In this document: piece by piece, positions 1 to 9,071 of the stretch
How positions within the stretch are numbered: position 1 is the first letter of the stretch
How the letters are laid out: each line of letters starts with the position of its first letter
Source of the DNA: Oceanirhabdus sp942490885
GTDB lineage: Bacteria; Bacillota; Clostridia; Clostridiales; Clostridiaceae
Assembly (NCBI GenBank): GCA_942490885.1
Contig: CALNYT010000002.1
Span: 4,154,001-4,218,000 of the forward strand
DNA: 64,000 bases
Reading direction: 5' to 3'
Translations under genes and position numbers: made by a program
The notes under the pieces: generated by a model
What the model was told of the DNA's origin: nothing
The model's database searches: none
Seen by the model: the letters and a program-made list of their open reading frames with translations, nothing else

Positions 1-1
1 T

Positions 2-466
2 GCGTCTCCTTACCCAGGTAAAATAGTTCCTCTAGATTTATCTACCTTAGGCCATAAAATTATTTGTCAAAAGGATGCTTTTTTATGTGCTGCTAAAGGC
101 GTTACAATCGGTATGGAATTTAGCAAAAAACTTGGTGCTGGTTTCTTTGGTGGCGAAGGATTTATATTGCAAAAATTAGAGGGAGATGGATTAGCTTTCA
201 TACATGCTGGTGGAACAATTATAGAACGCGAACTAGCTCCAGGAGAAATGATAAAAGTTGATACTGGTTGTCTTGTTGCTATGACTTCTGATATTAATTA
301 TAATATTGAATTTGTTGGTGGAGTTAAAAATTCATTATTCGGTGGTGAAGGATTCTTCTTTGCTACACTAAGCGGACCTGGTAAGGTTTGGATACAATCT
401 CTTCCATTCAGTAAGCTTGCTGATAAGGTTATTTCAGCAATGCCACCAGCTAGGTCAAGCAACTAA
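2..466 (+). CDS. AIM24/TIGR00266-family protein, 5' truncated by window edge
   Basis: The reading frame is open from base 2, so the N-terminus lies outside the window. The visible 154 residues show the glycine-rich beta repeats of the AIM24 (TIGR00266) family: GFFGGEGFILQKLEGDG is followed by a second, parallel GGEGFFFATLSGPG block. A methionine at 113 is internal and not the start, because family-like sequence (PYPGKIVPLDL) precedes it. Family members are widespread cytoplasmic beta-rich proteins whose biochemical role is not settled. The gene ends before a hairpin terminator at 513-546. Family assignment is confident; function is unknown. Confidence 0.85.
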   Translation, partial: ASPYPGKIVPLDLSTLGHKIICQKDAFLCAAKGVTIGMEFSKKLGAGFFGGEGFILQKLEGDGLAFIHAGGTIIERELAPGEMIKVDTGCLVAMTSDINYNIEFVGGVKNSLFGGEGFFFATLSGPGKVWIQSLPFSKLADKVISAMPPARSSN

Positions 467-479
467 TAAAACATTAAAA

Positions 480-620
480 GAAGTTGTGAGTTGAGAGTGA
501 TGAACGATGGATGCTTCTGCTTTTAGGCAGAAGCTTTTATTTTATTGGTCTTTATGATAATGAAGTTGACTCATTTTATCTGGGATAAAATATTGTGTTT
601 TTGTTTATATATTTTGTTTT
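480..620. repeat. Left half of a dispersed GTTGAGA-arm palindromic element
   Basis: The stretch has the family layout: an arm made of GTTGAGA-like heptads, then ATGGATG, a hairpin, and a TTTTATC/GATAAAA stem with ATATTGTGTT. The matching right half appears only at about 1140-1240, so this copy seems split by a segment holding the acetyltransferase fragment. Nothing else is recognised up to 739. Confidence 0.55.
513..546 (+). terminator. Rho-independent terminator after AIM24-family gene
   Basis: An 8-bp perfect stem (GCTTCTGC / GCAGAAGC, loop TTTTAG) is followed by a T-rich tail. It is also the first internal hairpin of a dispersed intergenic repeat that begins near 480. Confidence 0.8.
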
Positions 621-739
621 TGTATGCAAATTTAAAAATCGTTTTTTTATTTACCGCGAAGTGGTGTGTATGTTTTTTGTTTTGATATTTACCTTTTTAA
701 GGTGCAGCCTTGTGTTTTTTAATAAAGTGTTGAGATTAT

Positions 740-997
740 TTATATATATTTCTTCATTTTTATAAATTCAAATTCTCCACCATTTGTTTTTTGCATATAT
801 CTCTCTACAGATTGAAACCCTATCTTTTCATATACTTTTATTGCACGTTTATTAAATAAAGCCACTGCTCTATACCCACTATGAAAATATTCATAAGTCG
901 CTGAACCAAAACAATATGCAGATAATATACTATTAATTAAAATCACATTTGCCTTATCCACAAATTCTTCAAGACTTTTTATTATTTGAGCCTCCAT
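740..997 (-). pseudogene. GNAT acetyltransferase C-terminal fragment
   Basis: The 85-residue frame carries the C-terminal hallmark of GNAT N-acetyltransferases, FNKRAIKVYEKIGF followed by a short beta strand (residues 48-85). It lacks the acetyl-CoA binding loop and the first half of the fold, since GNAT proteins are usually 140-180 residues. The first 40 residues do not resemble the family, so this looks like a deletion relic that still has a start codon and a plausible ribosome site (GGGG, 9 bases upstream). It sits between the two halves of a split intergenic repeat. It could instead be a short expressed protein, but catalysis is very unlikely. Confidence 0.6.
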
Positions 998-1139
998 TTT
1001 TATTCCCCACTTTTTAATTAACTTAATAATCTCATGCTACTATTTTTACTAAGGACATATTACTTAATTATTATAACATATTTAACTAAAAATAATTTTT
1101 AAGTAAATTTAATACAATTCCATTATTCGATATCTGCAT

Positions 1140-1242
1140 TTGTTGACCCAATGTCAACCGAACTACCTTGTCTAACAACCAATTAAAATTTCACGGAGTG
1201 AAATATCCGTGATTCTCAATTCTCCATTCACAATTCTCAATT
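1140..1242. repeat. Right half of split GTTGAGA-arm element
   Basis: The internal hairpin ATTTCACGGAGTGAAAT and a terminal arm of TTCTCAATTCTCC-type heptads match the right ends of the complete copies near 10436, 24468 and 25606. It pairs with the left half at about 480-620. Confidence 0.5.
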
Positions 1243-1288
1243 AGATATAAAAGAAGATGAGCAAAAAAGCTCATCTTCTTTTATATCT
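1243..1288. terminator. Long perfect inverted repeat, terminator of PIN gene
   Basis: A 20-bp perfect stem (1243-1262 with 1269-1288) has an A6 loop. The stop codon of the PIN-domain gene (1281-1283) lies inside the right arm. Read leftward, this is an intrinsic terminator; T/A runs on both sides suit bidirectional use. Confidence 0.8.
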
Positions 1289-1940
1289 TAAGTATATCAA
1301 TATTCGATTCTCTTATTTCTTCAAAATCACAATCTAATGTTAAAAGATAATTTATGCCATTGTATTCAGCACATGCCAAATGATAGGCATCATTAACAGA
1401 TAACATAAATTTCTTCATAAATTCTTTTGCTAGGTCAATACTCTCTTTATTAAGGGTTACATATTTTAAATTCATCGCTTGTTCAATTTGAGTATGCAGC
1501 TCTATAGCTTTTTCATAATATACTTTTAACAAATCTCTCTTCCAAGGATTTTTAGCAATATTATAGAAATATTTATTAAAAGGAATATAATGAAATTTTT
1601 CTAATCTTCTCTCTTTTATAATTCTTCTATCATTTTTATTAAAACATGCAACAATCAAATTAATATTAGGCATTGAATTAATAGGTTCCGTTTTATCCCA
1701 CTTAAATTTTAGATCGTTTATAAACATTTTTTTCTGTATTTGATTAATAAACTCTGCCGTTACAATATCATTTATACATAGCTTACATTCACTGGTAAGG
1801 AGTTTTTTAAAGGTTAAAATACATTCATTATTTTTAGGATCTTTATCATATAGAAGAGATAATAGAAAACATGTGTCAACTAATATCTTAGTATTCTTAT
1901 TAAACTTAATCTTTTCAAAGGGATAATTAAATGTTTTCAA
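1281..1940 (-). CDS. PIN-domain protein (VapC-like putative RNase)
   Basis: The 219-residue protein starts with KILVDTCFLLSLL, the first PIN strand with its catalytic Asp. It has an acidic TAEF near residue 62, and ends with the LSVNDAYHLACAEYNGINYLLTLDCDF block that supplies the remaining acidic residues (roughly 180-205). PIN proteins are metal-dependent ribonucleases, often toxins. At 219 residues it is longer than classical VapC (about 130), with a central insertion. No small antitoxin gene is visible next to it, so a toxin role is not supported by context. The start is TTG, preceded by a CGGGA site; a separate ATG reading nearby meets an early stop. Confidence 0.75.
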   Translation of the reverse strand: MKTFNYPFEKIKFNKNTKILVDTCFLLSLLYDKDPKNNECILTFKKLLTSECKLCINDIVTAEFINQIQKKMFINDLKFKWDKTEPINSMPNINLIVACFNKNDRRIIKERRLEKFHYIPFNKYFYNIAKNPWKRDLLKVYYEKAIELHTQIEQAMNLKYVTLNKESIDLAKEFMKKFMLSVNDAYHLACAEYNGINYLLTLDCDFEEIRESNIDILKI

Positions 1941-2052
1941 ATATTCCCGTTTTCATTTTAACCAACTTATATCTCCCCTAAAATATAGCTATATTACATT
2001 TTATTAGAAATATATTTTCTTATGCTGATATCCTAATATTATCCTAATTTTT

Positions 2053-3228
2053 CTATAAAATATTTTGAAGGAAAAGCTTAATAACCTCCGCTCCACCAAT
2101 TAACGTACCTACTGTACTTCCTAAATTCACGAAAATTACAACTAAAAGTATTCTTGAAACTTTATTTTTCCATATCCCTTTGATTGAACCTACATCCTCG
2201 GATAAAGCTTCAAAATCACTTACATTTGGTTTCCGTTTATATGCTTCAACAACACCCGCAAACCACCCAGCAGCTAATAACGGATTCAGTGAACTAATTG
2301 GCGCCACTGCAAAAGCAGTCAAAATAGCTAATGGATGTGCAAATGCTATAGCCCCTGCAATTGCTGATAAAGACCCATTCCATATTACCCAGCTTAAAAT
2401 TGACTCTAACCCATCGCTTCTATTTGTAAAAAGAGTATATGCAATTAAAGCTATTATACCAATTGATATTCCCCAACCAACAAACTTACCCCATTTCTTC
2501 TTCTTAGGCTTTATGCATAGTTCATCTAGATTTGCTTCACTCTCATTAAAAAGCTCTTTCTTTATACCTGGAACATGTGCTGCACCTAAAACTGCCACAA
2601 CCTTATTTCCTTCTGCTTCTCTAATTTTATTAGCTAAATATACATCTCTCTCATGCAATAATGGTGTTGCAAGATCTGGGAACGATGTAGATAACTCATT
2701 TAAAACAGATGTAAGCATATCTTCAGATTTGAGTTCTTGAAGATCTTCTTCACTAATATCTTCATCTCCAAAAGCACTCATAATAGCCTGAAACATTAAC
2801 TTAGTCTTTCCCCAGAATCCAATATTCCCCCATATTCTTGAGAATGTTGTTTGAATATCTCTATCTGCTAACACAAGATTAGCACCTATTTCTTCTGCTG
2901 ACTGTATTCCTTGAATCATCTCACCACCTGGTTCTATACCAAATTTCTTAGCCATTTTTTTCTGATATGATGCTAAAAGTATGTTTACTAGAAACAGAAG
3001 TGATTTTCCACTTTTAATAACTTGAAATATATCAGTGTTTTTCCACTTATCTTTATCCTTAATAGTTTCATATCTATTCTCACACAATTCAACACATACT
3101 GAATCTGGCTTTTCTGTTTCAATAACTTCTTTAACTTCATCAACACTTTTCTTTGACACATGTGCAGTGGCTATTAAAATTATTTCTTTTTCACCATACT
3201 GCACTCTATGTATGTTCTCATTTTCCAC
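2053..3228 (-). CDS. TraB-family protein (TraB/PrgY/GumN)
   Basis: The 391-residue protein has the N-terminal TraB fold: ILIATAHVSKKSVDEV near residue 17, a PDSVCVELCENRY block, and AVLGAAHVPGI near residue 210. The last 150 residues hold four or five hydrophobic segments, so it is anchored in the membrane by its C-terminal half. PrgY/TraB members limit production of enterococcal mating pheromones, but most bacterial homologues have no proven role. The GTG start is chosen because AGAGGTGA sits 4 bases upstream. It appears monocistronic. Confidence 0.85.
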   Translation of the reverse strand: MENENIHRVQYGEKEIILIATAHVSKKSVDEVKEVIETEKPDSVCVELCENRYETIKDKDKWKNTDIFQVIKSGKSLLFLVNILLASYQKKMAKKFGIEPGGEMIQGIQSAEEIGANLVLADRDIQTTFSRIWGNIGFWGKTKLMFQAIMSAFGDEDISEEDLQELKSEDMLTSVLNELSTSFPDLATPLLHERDVYLANKIREAEGNKVVAVLGAAHVPGIKKELFNESEANLDELCIKPKKKKWGKFVGWGISIGIIALIAYTLFTNRSDGLESILSWVIWNGSLSAIAGAIAFAHPLAILTAFAVAPISSLNPLLAAGWFAGVVEAYKRKPNVSDFEALSEDVGSIKGIWKNKVSRILLVVIFVNLGSTVGTLIGGAEVIKLFLQNIL

Positions 3229-3390
3229 TATATCACCTCTTGAATGAAAAAAATATTTTAAAACAATTATAACATAATGTTATTAAAAATACTCACAATT
3301 TTAAATAAACCACATATATTGGTAATATAGTTATTGTCCCCTTAACTATATGTATTTCCCCCCCCATACAAATTTAGCCCTCAAAATAGT

Positions 3391-3423
3391 AAAAGGATGA
3401 TAGTTGCTATCATCCATTTTTTT
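3391..3423. terminator. Hairpin terminator after pepT
   Basis: A perfect 9-bp stem GGATGATAG / CTATCATCC with loop TTG is flanked by AAAA and TTTTTTT. It lies just past the pepT stop codon and can act on both strands. Confidence 0.75.
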
Positions 3424-3432
3424 GTTCATTTT

Positions 3433-4659
3433 TTACTTTTGAGCGTAAAGATCTACAATCTTTAATATCACATCTACTGCTTTTTCCATAGAATGTGTTG
3501 GAATATATTCATACTTACCGTGGAAGTTATGTCCCCCTGTAAATATGTTTGGTGTTGGTAGTCCCATGAAAGATAATCTTGCTCCATCAGTACCACCTCT
3601 AACTGGAAGTATCTTAGGTTCTACACCTACTTCCTCCATAGCCTTCTTAGCAAAGTCTACAATATGCATTACAGGTTCAATCTTCTCTTTCATATTCATA
3701 TATTGATCTTTTATATCAATAATAACAGTACCTTGACCATATTGATCATTGTACTTTTCTTCAAGTGATTTCATGAACTTCTTCATTTGTTCATACTTCA
3801 CACTATCATGCTCTCTAATTATATATGTAAGAGTGCTCTCCTCAACTGTTCCATTAAATGAAATCAAATGATAGAATCCTTCATACCCTTCAGTATTCTC
3901 TGGTCTATCTTTCTCTGGTAACTCATCAACAAACTTATTAGCAATAAACGTTGAATTAACCATCTTATCCTTTGCACTACCTGGATGTACATTTCTTCCT
4001 TTTATATTGACTTTAACTCCTGCAGCATTGAAATTCTCATATTGTAATTCTCCAATGAAACCACCATCCATTGTGTAAGCAAAGTCTGCTCCAAATTTAT
4101 CAACATCAAAGTGATCTGCTCCTCTTCCTACTTCTTCATCTGGCGTAAATCCAACCATTATTTTACCATGTTTTATCTCAGAATTTTTCTGTAGTTCTTC
4201 CATAGCAGTAACGATTTCAGCTATACCAGCTTTATCATCAGCACCAAGAAGGGTCGTTCCATCAGTTGTAATAAGAGTCTTACCTACGTAATCCCCAAGA
4301 TCTGGGAAATCATTTGGCGATAATATTATATTTTTTTCTTTATTTAAAATAATATCTCCACCATCATAGTTCTGAACTATTTGAGGATTTACATTTTCAC
4401 CTGACATATCTGGTGCTGTATCCATATGTGCTATAAATCCTATTGTAGGTATCTCCTCATCACTATTTGCTGGCAACTCACCCATTACATATCCGTTATC
4501 ATCCATAGTAACGTTTTTAAGTCCAATCCCCTGTAATTCTTCAACAAGTCTAATCCCTAATTTCTTCTGTTTTTCTGTTGATGGTACAGTATTTGATGTC
4601 TCGTCTGATTTTGTATCAAATTTTACATACTCTAAAAATCTTTCCACAACCTTGCTCAT
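3433..4659 (-). CDS. pepT: Peptidase T (aminotripeptidase)
   Basis: This 408-residue M20 zinc peptidase has the usual PepT length. It removes N-terminal residues from tripeptides in the cytoplasm. Metal and catalytic motifs are visible in order: FIAHMDTAPD near residue 76, LGADDKAGIAE near 138, TPDEEVGRGADHFD near 172, and the C-terminal PVRGGTDGARLSFMGLPTP with GGHNFHG. The dimerisation domain lies between. It is transcribed alone, ending at the 3391-3423 hairpin. Identification is firm. Confidence 0.95.
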   Translation of the reverse strand: MSKVVERFLEYVKFDTKSDETSNTVPSTEKQKKLGIRLVEELQGIGLKNVTMDDNGYVMGELPANSDEEIPTIGFIAHMDTAPDMSGENVNPQIVQNYDGGDIILNKEKNIILSPNDFPDLGDYVGKTLITTDGTTLLGADDKAGIAEIVTAMEELQKNSEIKHGKIMVGFTPDEEVGRGADHFDVDKFGADFAYTMDGGFIGELQYENFNAAGVKVNIKGRNVHPGSAKDKMVNSTFIANKFVDELPEKDRPENTEGYEGFYHLISFNGTVEESTLTYIIREHDSVKYEQMKKFMKSLEEKYNDQYGQGTVIIDIKDQYMNMKEKIEPVMHIVDFAKKAMEEVGVEPKILPVRGGTDGARLSFMGLPTPNIFTGGHNFHGKYEYIPTHSMEKAVDVILKIVDLYAQK

Positions 4660-4730
4660 TTTTTGTTACCCCCTACCTTATTTTTTTAATAACTTTATGC
4701 TGCATAATAAGAAACTATTACGATTTAGAA

Positions 4731-4880
4731 GCAATGATCAATTGACAATGTTCAATACTCAATGAAGGTTATTTTTCTTCCACGTGGTCAGAAAAAATTG
4801 TATTAAACAATTAAAGATTTTCTGATGTAAAGAAGAAAATCCACATCAATTGATAATTGATCATTGACCATTGATCATCG
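4731..4880. repeat. CAATTGA-arm palindromic intergenic element
   Basis: The ends are imperfect inverted arms of CAATTGA/TCAATG-like units. Inside is a core reading GGTTATTTTTCTTCC, then GTCAGAAAAAAT, that recurs almost unchanged in the element at 16400-16584, although that copy has quite different arms. It fills the gap between pepT and the malic enzyme gene. Confidence 0.6.
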
Positions 4881-4977
4881 AAATAACAAGCATCAGCGAA
4901 GTTATTTCACAATATTTCTCTATCCTGAATTATTTACTAGATACACATTCAAATTTCTTGTATCCTTGTAATCTACC

Positions 4978-6129
4978 TTATTCAGCGTATTTTCTAACAG
5001 ATTCTGCAATTGAGTCAGCTACATCCTTATTAAGTGCATTTGGAATAATAAATTCTTCATTAAGCTCTTCTTCTTTTACCATATCCGCTAGTCCTCTTGC
5101 AGCTGCTAACTTCATTTCATCTGTTATTCCTTTTGCTCTACACTCCAAAGCCCCTTTAAATATGCCTGGGAATACAAGTACATTATTAATCTGATTTGGA
5201 AAATCCGATCTTCCTGTTGCAACAACTCTAGCTCCTGCTTTCTTAGCTAAATCTGGCATTATTTCTGGATTAGGATTTGCCATTGCAAATATCACAGAAT
5301 TCTCAGCCATTATCTCCACCATATATGGCTTAAGTACATTAGCGGCTGATACTCCAATGAAAATATCTGTACCCTTTATTATATCTTCTAATTTTCCTTT
5401 TTCTTTATTTCTATTTGTTAACTTAGCTAATTCCATATGAGCATCGCTAAGAGTGGTGTCTCCCTCAACAAGTGCACCATTTTTATCACACATAACTATG
5501 TTTTCAGCCCCAGCTTTTAGCAACAACTTACATATAGCCGTTCCAGCTGCTCCAGCTCCATTTATAACAATCTTAACTTCATTTAACTTTTTCTCTACAA
5601 CCTTTAAAGCATTATATATTCCAGCTAAACATACTATAGCTGTGCCGTGTTGATCATCATGAAATACAGGGATATCAAGTTCATTTTTTAATCTCTCTTC
5701 AATATAAAAACACTCAGGAGCCTTTATATCTTCAAGATTGATTCCACCAAAACCAGGTGCAATCAATTTAACTGTATTAATTATGTCTTCTGGATCTTCT
5801 GAGTTAATGCATATTGGAAATGCATTAACTCCGCCAAATTCCTTAAATAATACAGCTTTTCCCTCCATTACAGGTAATGATGCTTCGGGTCCTATATTTC
5901 CTAATCCTAAAACAGCAGTTCCATTTGTAACAACGGCAACTGTATTCCCTTTCATCGTATAGTTATATACTTTCTCTCTATCTGCAGCAATTTCTTTACA
6001 TGGTTCTGCAACTCCAGGTGTATACGCTATGGACAAATCTTCTCTGGAATTCAACTTCATTTTTGATTCTATTGACAGTTTTCCTTCTAACTCATAGTGA
6101 ACCCTAAGGGCTTCTTCTCTGATATTCAT
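4978..6129 (-). CDS. Malic enzyme (malate dehydrogenase, decarboxylating)
   Basis: The 383-residue protein matches the short bacterial malic enzyme form. It oxidatively decarboxylates malate to pyruvate with NAD(P). Visible motifs are SIAYTPGVAEPC near residue 33, the metal-binding HDDQHGTAIVCLAGI near 157, and the dinucleotide-binding VINGAGAAGTAICKLL near 189, followed by MANPNPEIMPD. The cofactor preference cannot be read from sequence alone. It stands alone with a repeat element downstream. Identification is firm at family level. Confidence 0.93.
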   Translation of the reverse strand: MNIREEALRVHYELEGKLSIESKMKLNSREDLSIAYTPGVAEPCKEIAADREKVYNYTMKGNTVAVVTNGTAVLGLGNIGPEASLPVMEGKAVLFKEFGGVNAFPICINSEDPEDIINTVKLIAPGFGGINLEDIKAPECFYIEERLKNELDIPVFHDDQHGTAIVCLAGIYNALKVVEKKLNEVKIVINGAGAAGTAICKLLLKAGAENIVMCDKNGALVEGDTTLSDAHMELAKLTNRNKEKGKLEDIIKGTDIFIGVSAANVLKPYMVEIMAENSVIFAMANPNPEIMPDLAKKAGARVVATGRSDFPNQINNVLVFPGIFKGALECRAKGITDEMKLAAARGLADMVKEEELNEEFIIPNALNKDVADSIAESVRKYAE

Positions 6130-6495
6130 ACAACACCATCCTTATACGCCATATTGAAATAAATGCCTATTATTAAGTTCTTTCACAAAGTTATTGTATC
6201 ACTTTTCCTATAACGGGTAAATACTTTCACTCTCAAAGAAATTTTGAAGAATTACATTCATATCTTTCTGTTCTTTTTAATGCTTTTAACAACCCTAAGT
6301 AATCTTTTTTATAGAATAAAAACCTATAATTTGTTATACTATTATTTATAGATAAACAACTTCAACTAATAATTTATACATCATGAAAAAACATTAAACA
6401 CTAGTTATTTTCCTGATATCTAAATTAAGTTTTCGTATTGTTTATCTATATATAGTCAATACTTAAAGAAAAGCAAGCATTTGTCGGAGGAAAAT
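6130..6495. other. Divergent intergenic region, no gene seen
   Basis: This 366-bp gap separates the divergent malic enzyme and DUF1189 genes and must hold both promoters. It is very AT-rich with several possible -10 boxes; I cannot pick one with confidence and see no riboswitch-like fold. Confidence 0.5.
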
Positions 6496-7296
6496 ATGAA
6501 AAAAAATATCTTTTTAGATTTATTTTATAGCGTATTCAAACTTAATGATTATTCACGCTATGCTAAAGAAAAAATCTCAAGAACAATAGTTTATGTTTTA
6601 TTATTAACAACTTTATTAAGTGTATTCATTGTATACAAGCCATTTGTTGAGATAAAAGACTTCTATGATTTCCTCTCAAAGAAGTATGTTTCTCATGAAT
6701 TACCTGAACTCAAAATCGAAAAGGGTAAACTTATAGTAAATGGAACTGATCCTTATAAAGTTAGTGATGATGATATATTATTTTCAATTAACACAAAAAT
6801 AGAAGAATCATCTGTATATGAGGAATTTCTTTTCTATAATTCTGGAGTACTTTTATCTGAGCATAAAGCCTATATAAAAGTAAATGGAAGTTTTATTATA
6901 TTTAACTACGAATTACCTGTTCCACTTTTAGGAACTACACTAGATACAGTAGATAGCCAGATATTCAAAGATTCTCTCAATTTATTGATGTGGGCACCAA
7001 TTATGATGTTCATTGGTTTCGTAATTACATTATTAATATCTAACTTTACTTTTATTTTGATAATAGCATTTATGTTGAATATTTCAGCTGATAGAAAATA
7101 TGTTAAATTCAGTGATTTATTTAAACTTTCAGCACATGGTGCTACACTTTCATTAATATTTAAAGTATTAGAGATCTATATTTTTTCACAATCTATTATT
7201 ACTACTTTAATAATCTATATCATTGCATATATATATACTATAACCGGATTAAAAGCTCTTATAAAAGAGCGTACTCAATTTGATAAAAGAGCGTAA
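6496..7296 (+). CDS. DUF1189 membrane protein
   Basis: This 266-residue integral membrane protein has one membrane segment near the N-terminus, an extracytoplasmic middle of about 110 residues and three hydrophobic segments in the last 110. That layout and the MWAPIMMFIGFVITLL segment fit the DUF1189 family (YqgA-like), whose function is unknown. The ATG at 6496 is preferred over the in-frame TTG at 6481 because the GGAGG ribosome site lies between them. A perfect GC-rich hairpin ends the transcript. Confidence 0.8.
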   Translation: MKKNIFLDLFYSVFKLNDYSRYAKEKISRTIVYVLLLTTLLSVFIVYKPFVEIKDFYDFLSKKYVSHELPELKIEKGKLIVNGTDPYKVSDDDILFSINTKIEESSVYEEFLFYNSGVLLSEHKAYIKVNGSFIIFNYELPVPLLGTTLDTVDSQIFKDSLNLLMWAPIMMFIGFVITLLISNFTFILIIAFMLNISADRKYVKFSDLFKLSAHGATLSLIFKVLEIYIFSQSIITTLIIYIIAYIYTITGLKALIKERTQFDKRA

Positions 7297-7300
7297 TAAA

Positions 7301-7325
7301 AAGCACGGCGCGCCGTGCTTTTTTT
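7301..7325 (+). terminator. Terminator after DUF1189 gene
   Basis: A 10-bp stem with no unpaired loop base in the drawn repeat (AAGCACGGCG / CGCCGTGCTT) is followed by seven T. This is a strong intrinsic terminator. Confidence 0.85.
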
Positions 7326-7350
7326 AGTTGAGAGTTGAGAACAATAGGTT
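7322..7350. repeat. Solitary GTTGAGA arm remnant
   Basis: TTAGTTGAGAGTTGAGAAC matches the left arm of the dispersed element, but the body and right arm are absent. It lies between the DUF1189 terminator and the nth stop codon. Confidence 0.45.
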
Positions 7351-7359
7351 TTTTATCTC

Positions 7360-7986
7360 TTAAATAAAGGACTCACAAGAGTAGTTTATCTTACAATTTT
7401 CACAATCTGGCTTTCTAGCTTTACAACATCTTCGTCCATGGAATATCAACAAATGATGAGCCCTAGACCATCTATCAATTTTAATATTCTCTCTTAATTG
7501 TTCTTCTGTAATCTTAACATCTTTACCTTCCGCAAACCCAATTCTATTAGCCACTCTGAACACATGCGTATCTACAGCAATTGCTGGTACATTAAAAGCA
7601 TTACTCAAAACAACATTAGCTGTTTTAGTTCCTACACCAGCAAGTTTCACAAGTTCCTCTTTAGTACTAGGTACCATTGCATTATACTCTCTTAAAATCG
7701 ATTGACTCATCGTCTTCAGATTCTTAGCTTTATTCCTATATAAACCAATCACTTTAATATCACTTTCAAGTTCCTCAGTTGACGCATCAGCAAAATCCTT
7801 AGGTCCATGATATTTTTCAAATAAAGTCTCAGTAACCTGATTTACTTTTATATCAGTGGTCTGTGCACTCAACATTGTAGCCACAAGCAATTCAAATGGA
7901 GTTCTATAATTTAATTCACATTTCGCATCTGGATATAGCGCTTCTAAGGCATCTAATATTTCATCTATTTCTTTTTTGTTTTTCAT
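7360..7986 (-). CDS. nth: Endonuclease III
   Basis: The 208-residue DNA glycosylase/AP lyase removes oxidised pyrimidines in base excision repair. The helix-hairpin-helix LVKLAGVGTKTANVVL (about 109-124) contains the catalytic lysine, followed by the catalytic aspartate in AVDTHVFRV. The C-terminus holds the four-cysteine [4Fe-4S] loop (C-x6-C-x2-C-x5-C). Length and motifs are typical. Confidence 0.95.
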   Translation of the reverse strand: MKNKKEIDEILDALEALYPDAKCELNYRTPFELLVATMLSAQTTDIKVNQVTETLFEKYHGPKDFADASTEELESDIKVIGLYRNKAKNLKTMSQSILREYNAMVPSTKEELVKLAGVGTKTANVVLSNAFNVPAIAVDTHVFRVANRIGFAEGKDVKITEEQLRENIKIDRWSRAHHLLIFHGRRCCKARKPDCENCKINYSCESFI

Positions 7987-8069
7987 CCAACCACCCGTCT
8001 TCTAAAAGTTATTGTACAAATATTTAGTATTTAATAATAATTATTATAACACAAACAAATCAATTTCAA

Positions 8070-8108
8070 AAGAAGTTGAGAGTGGTGAGTGGAGAACTCA
8101 CCACTCTA
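8070..8108. repeat. Collapsed GTTGAGA-arm element
   Basis: A left arm (AAGAAGTTGAGAGTGGTGAG) is followed almost directly by a right arm (CTCACCACTCTACAC), forming a simple hairpin without the usual 200-bp body. It looks like an internally deleted copy. Confidence 0.45.
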
Positions 8109-8112
8109 CACT

Positions 8113-8141
8113 AAAAAAAGCACGCGAATGCGTACTTTTTT
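8113..8141 (-). terminator. Terminator of the MotA/MotB-like operon
   Basis: The stem AGCACGCG / CGCGT-like around GAAT, with a T-run in the leftward direction, lies just past the stop codon of the OmpA/MotB-like gene. Confidence 0.7.
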
Positions 8142-8144
8142 CTG

Positions 8145-9059
8145 TTACTCTTGTTCCAAGTATTCATTTATTAAGTTCTTGATTGCTGGGTCTTTTACAA
8201 TAACTGATATCTCAATACGTCTATTAGCTTTCCATGCTTCTGAATTATCGCCATCAACTCTTGGTCTATATGATGAGTATCCACTAGCTGCGAAATACTC
8301 ACCATATTGTTTCCCAAGCACAGGATTTACACTCATTAAATAATCAACAACAGCTGTAGCTCTATTGGACGAAAGCATACTATTAGATATTGATCCTTTT
8401 CTTGCATCTGCATGACCTTGAATCTCTATAGCATCAATATATTTTCTTGTTTCCTCATCTTGTAATATCTTCTCAAAAGATATTGCAAGTCTATTAAGTA
8501 TTTCTTTACTCTGATCTTTTATCTTATAAGATCCAGAATCAAAAAGAATAGATTCACTTAAAATTAAGTTGCCATTTTCTGCTACTGTAACAAAGTTATC
8601 ACCATTAACTCGTCCCAATTCTTTTTCAATAGCTTCTTTAACTTGATTCAATACATTTACTCTTATAAGCGCCACACTCTGAAGCTTTGCCCTTAAATTT
8701 CCAAGCTCACGATTACTTTCAGCAATAATTTTTCTATGCTCCTCACTCTGAATCTCTGATAATTGAAGAGCAATTTGTCCTTGTTTCACTTCTGCTCTAG
8801 TTGTTTCTAAATCCTGCTTCATAAGCAATAGTTTCTCTTCTTCTTTATTTAGAGCAGCTGTAGTCTTCTCTAGTTCTACTTTTTTTTCCTCTAACCTCTT
8901 CCTTGTGGCTTCTAAGTTACTCCCTGTTACTATTTGCTGAATAAAGGCTAAGAATACAAGCAAGAACAGAATTAGGGCAATTGTTGAAATCATGTCAGTG
9001 AAGGATGGCCAAAAGTTTTCCACTGACTCTCCTTCGTTATAACTCTTCCTTCTTTTCAT
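8145..9059 (-). CDS. MotB/OmpA-domain stator-like membrane protein
   Basis: The 304-residue protein has one N-terminal membrane helix preceded by FWPSFTDMIS, with the conserved Asp that binds the transported ion in MotB-type stators. A long coiled coil follows (about 50-135). The C-terminal OmpA/MotB peptidoglycan-binding domain is seen in LFDSGSYKI, IEIQGHADAR and ANRRIEISVIV. It sits 12 bp after the MotA/TolQ-like gene, so the pair should form an ion channel anchored to the wall. It is not next to flagellar genes. The N-terminal WPSFTD signature resembles ZorB of Zorya defence loci, but no zorC/zorD-type gene is near. Confidence 0.85.
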   Translation of the reverse strand: MKRRKSYNEGESVENFWPSFTDMISTIALILFLLVFLAFIQQIVTGSNLEATRKRLEEKKVELEKTTAALNKEEEKLLLMKQDLETTRAEVKQGQIALQLSEIQSEEHRKIIAESNRELGNLRAKLQSVALIRVNVLNQVKEAIEKELGRVNGDNFVTVAENGNLILSESILFDSGSYKIKDQSKEILNRLAISFEKILQDEETRKYIDAIEIQGHADARKGSISNSMLSSNRATAVVDYLMSVNPVLGKQYGEYFAASGYSSYRPRVDGDNSEAWKANRRIEISVIVKDPAIKNLINEYLEQE

Positions 9060-9071
9060 ATAATCACCTTC

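Noticed and set aside
1281..1940. PIN gene as half of a VapBC toxin-antitoxin pair
   Set aside because: No small antitoxin-like gene is found upstream or downstream, and the protein is much longer than VapC.
2180..2740. 186-residue rightward frame opposite the TraB-family gene
   Set aside because: It is a shadow of the TraB coding strand; no ribosome site or domain.
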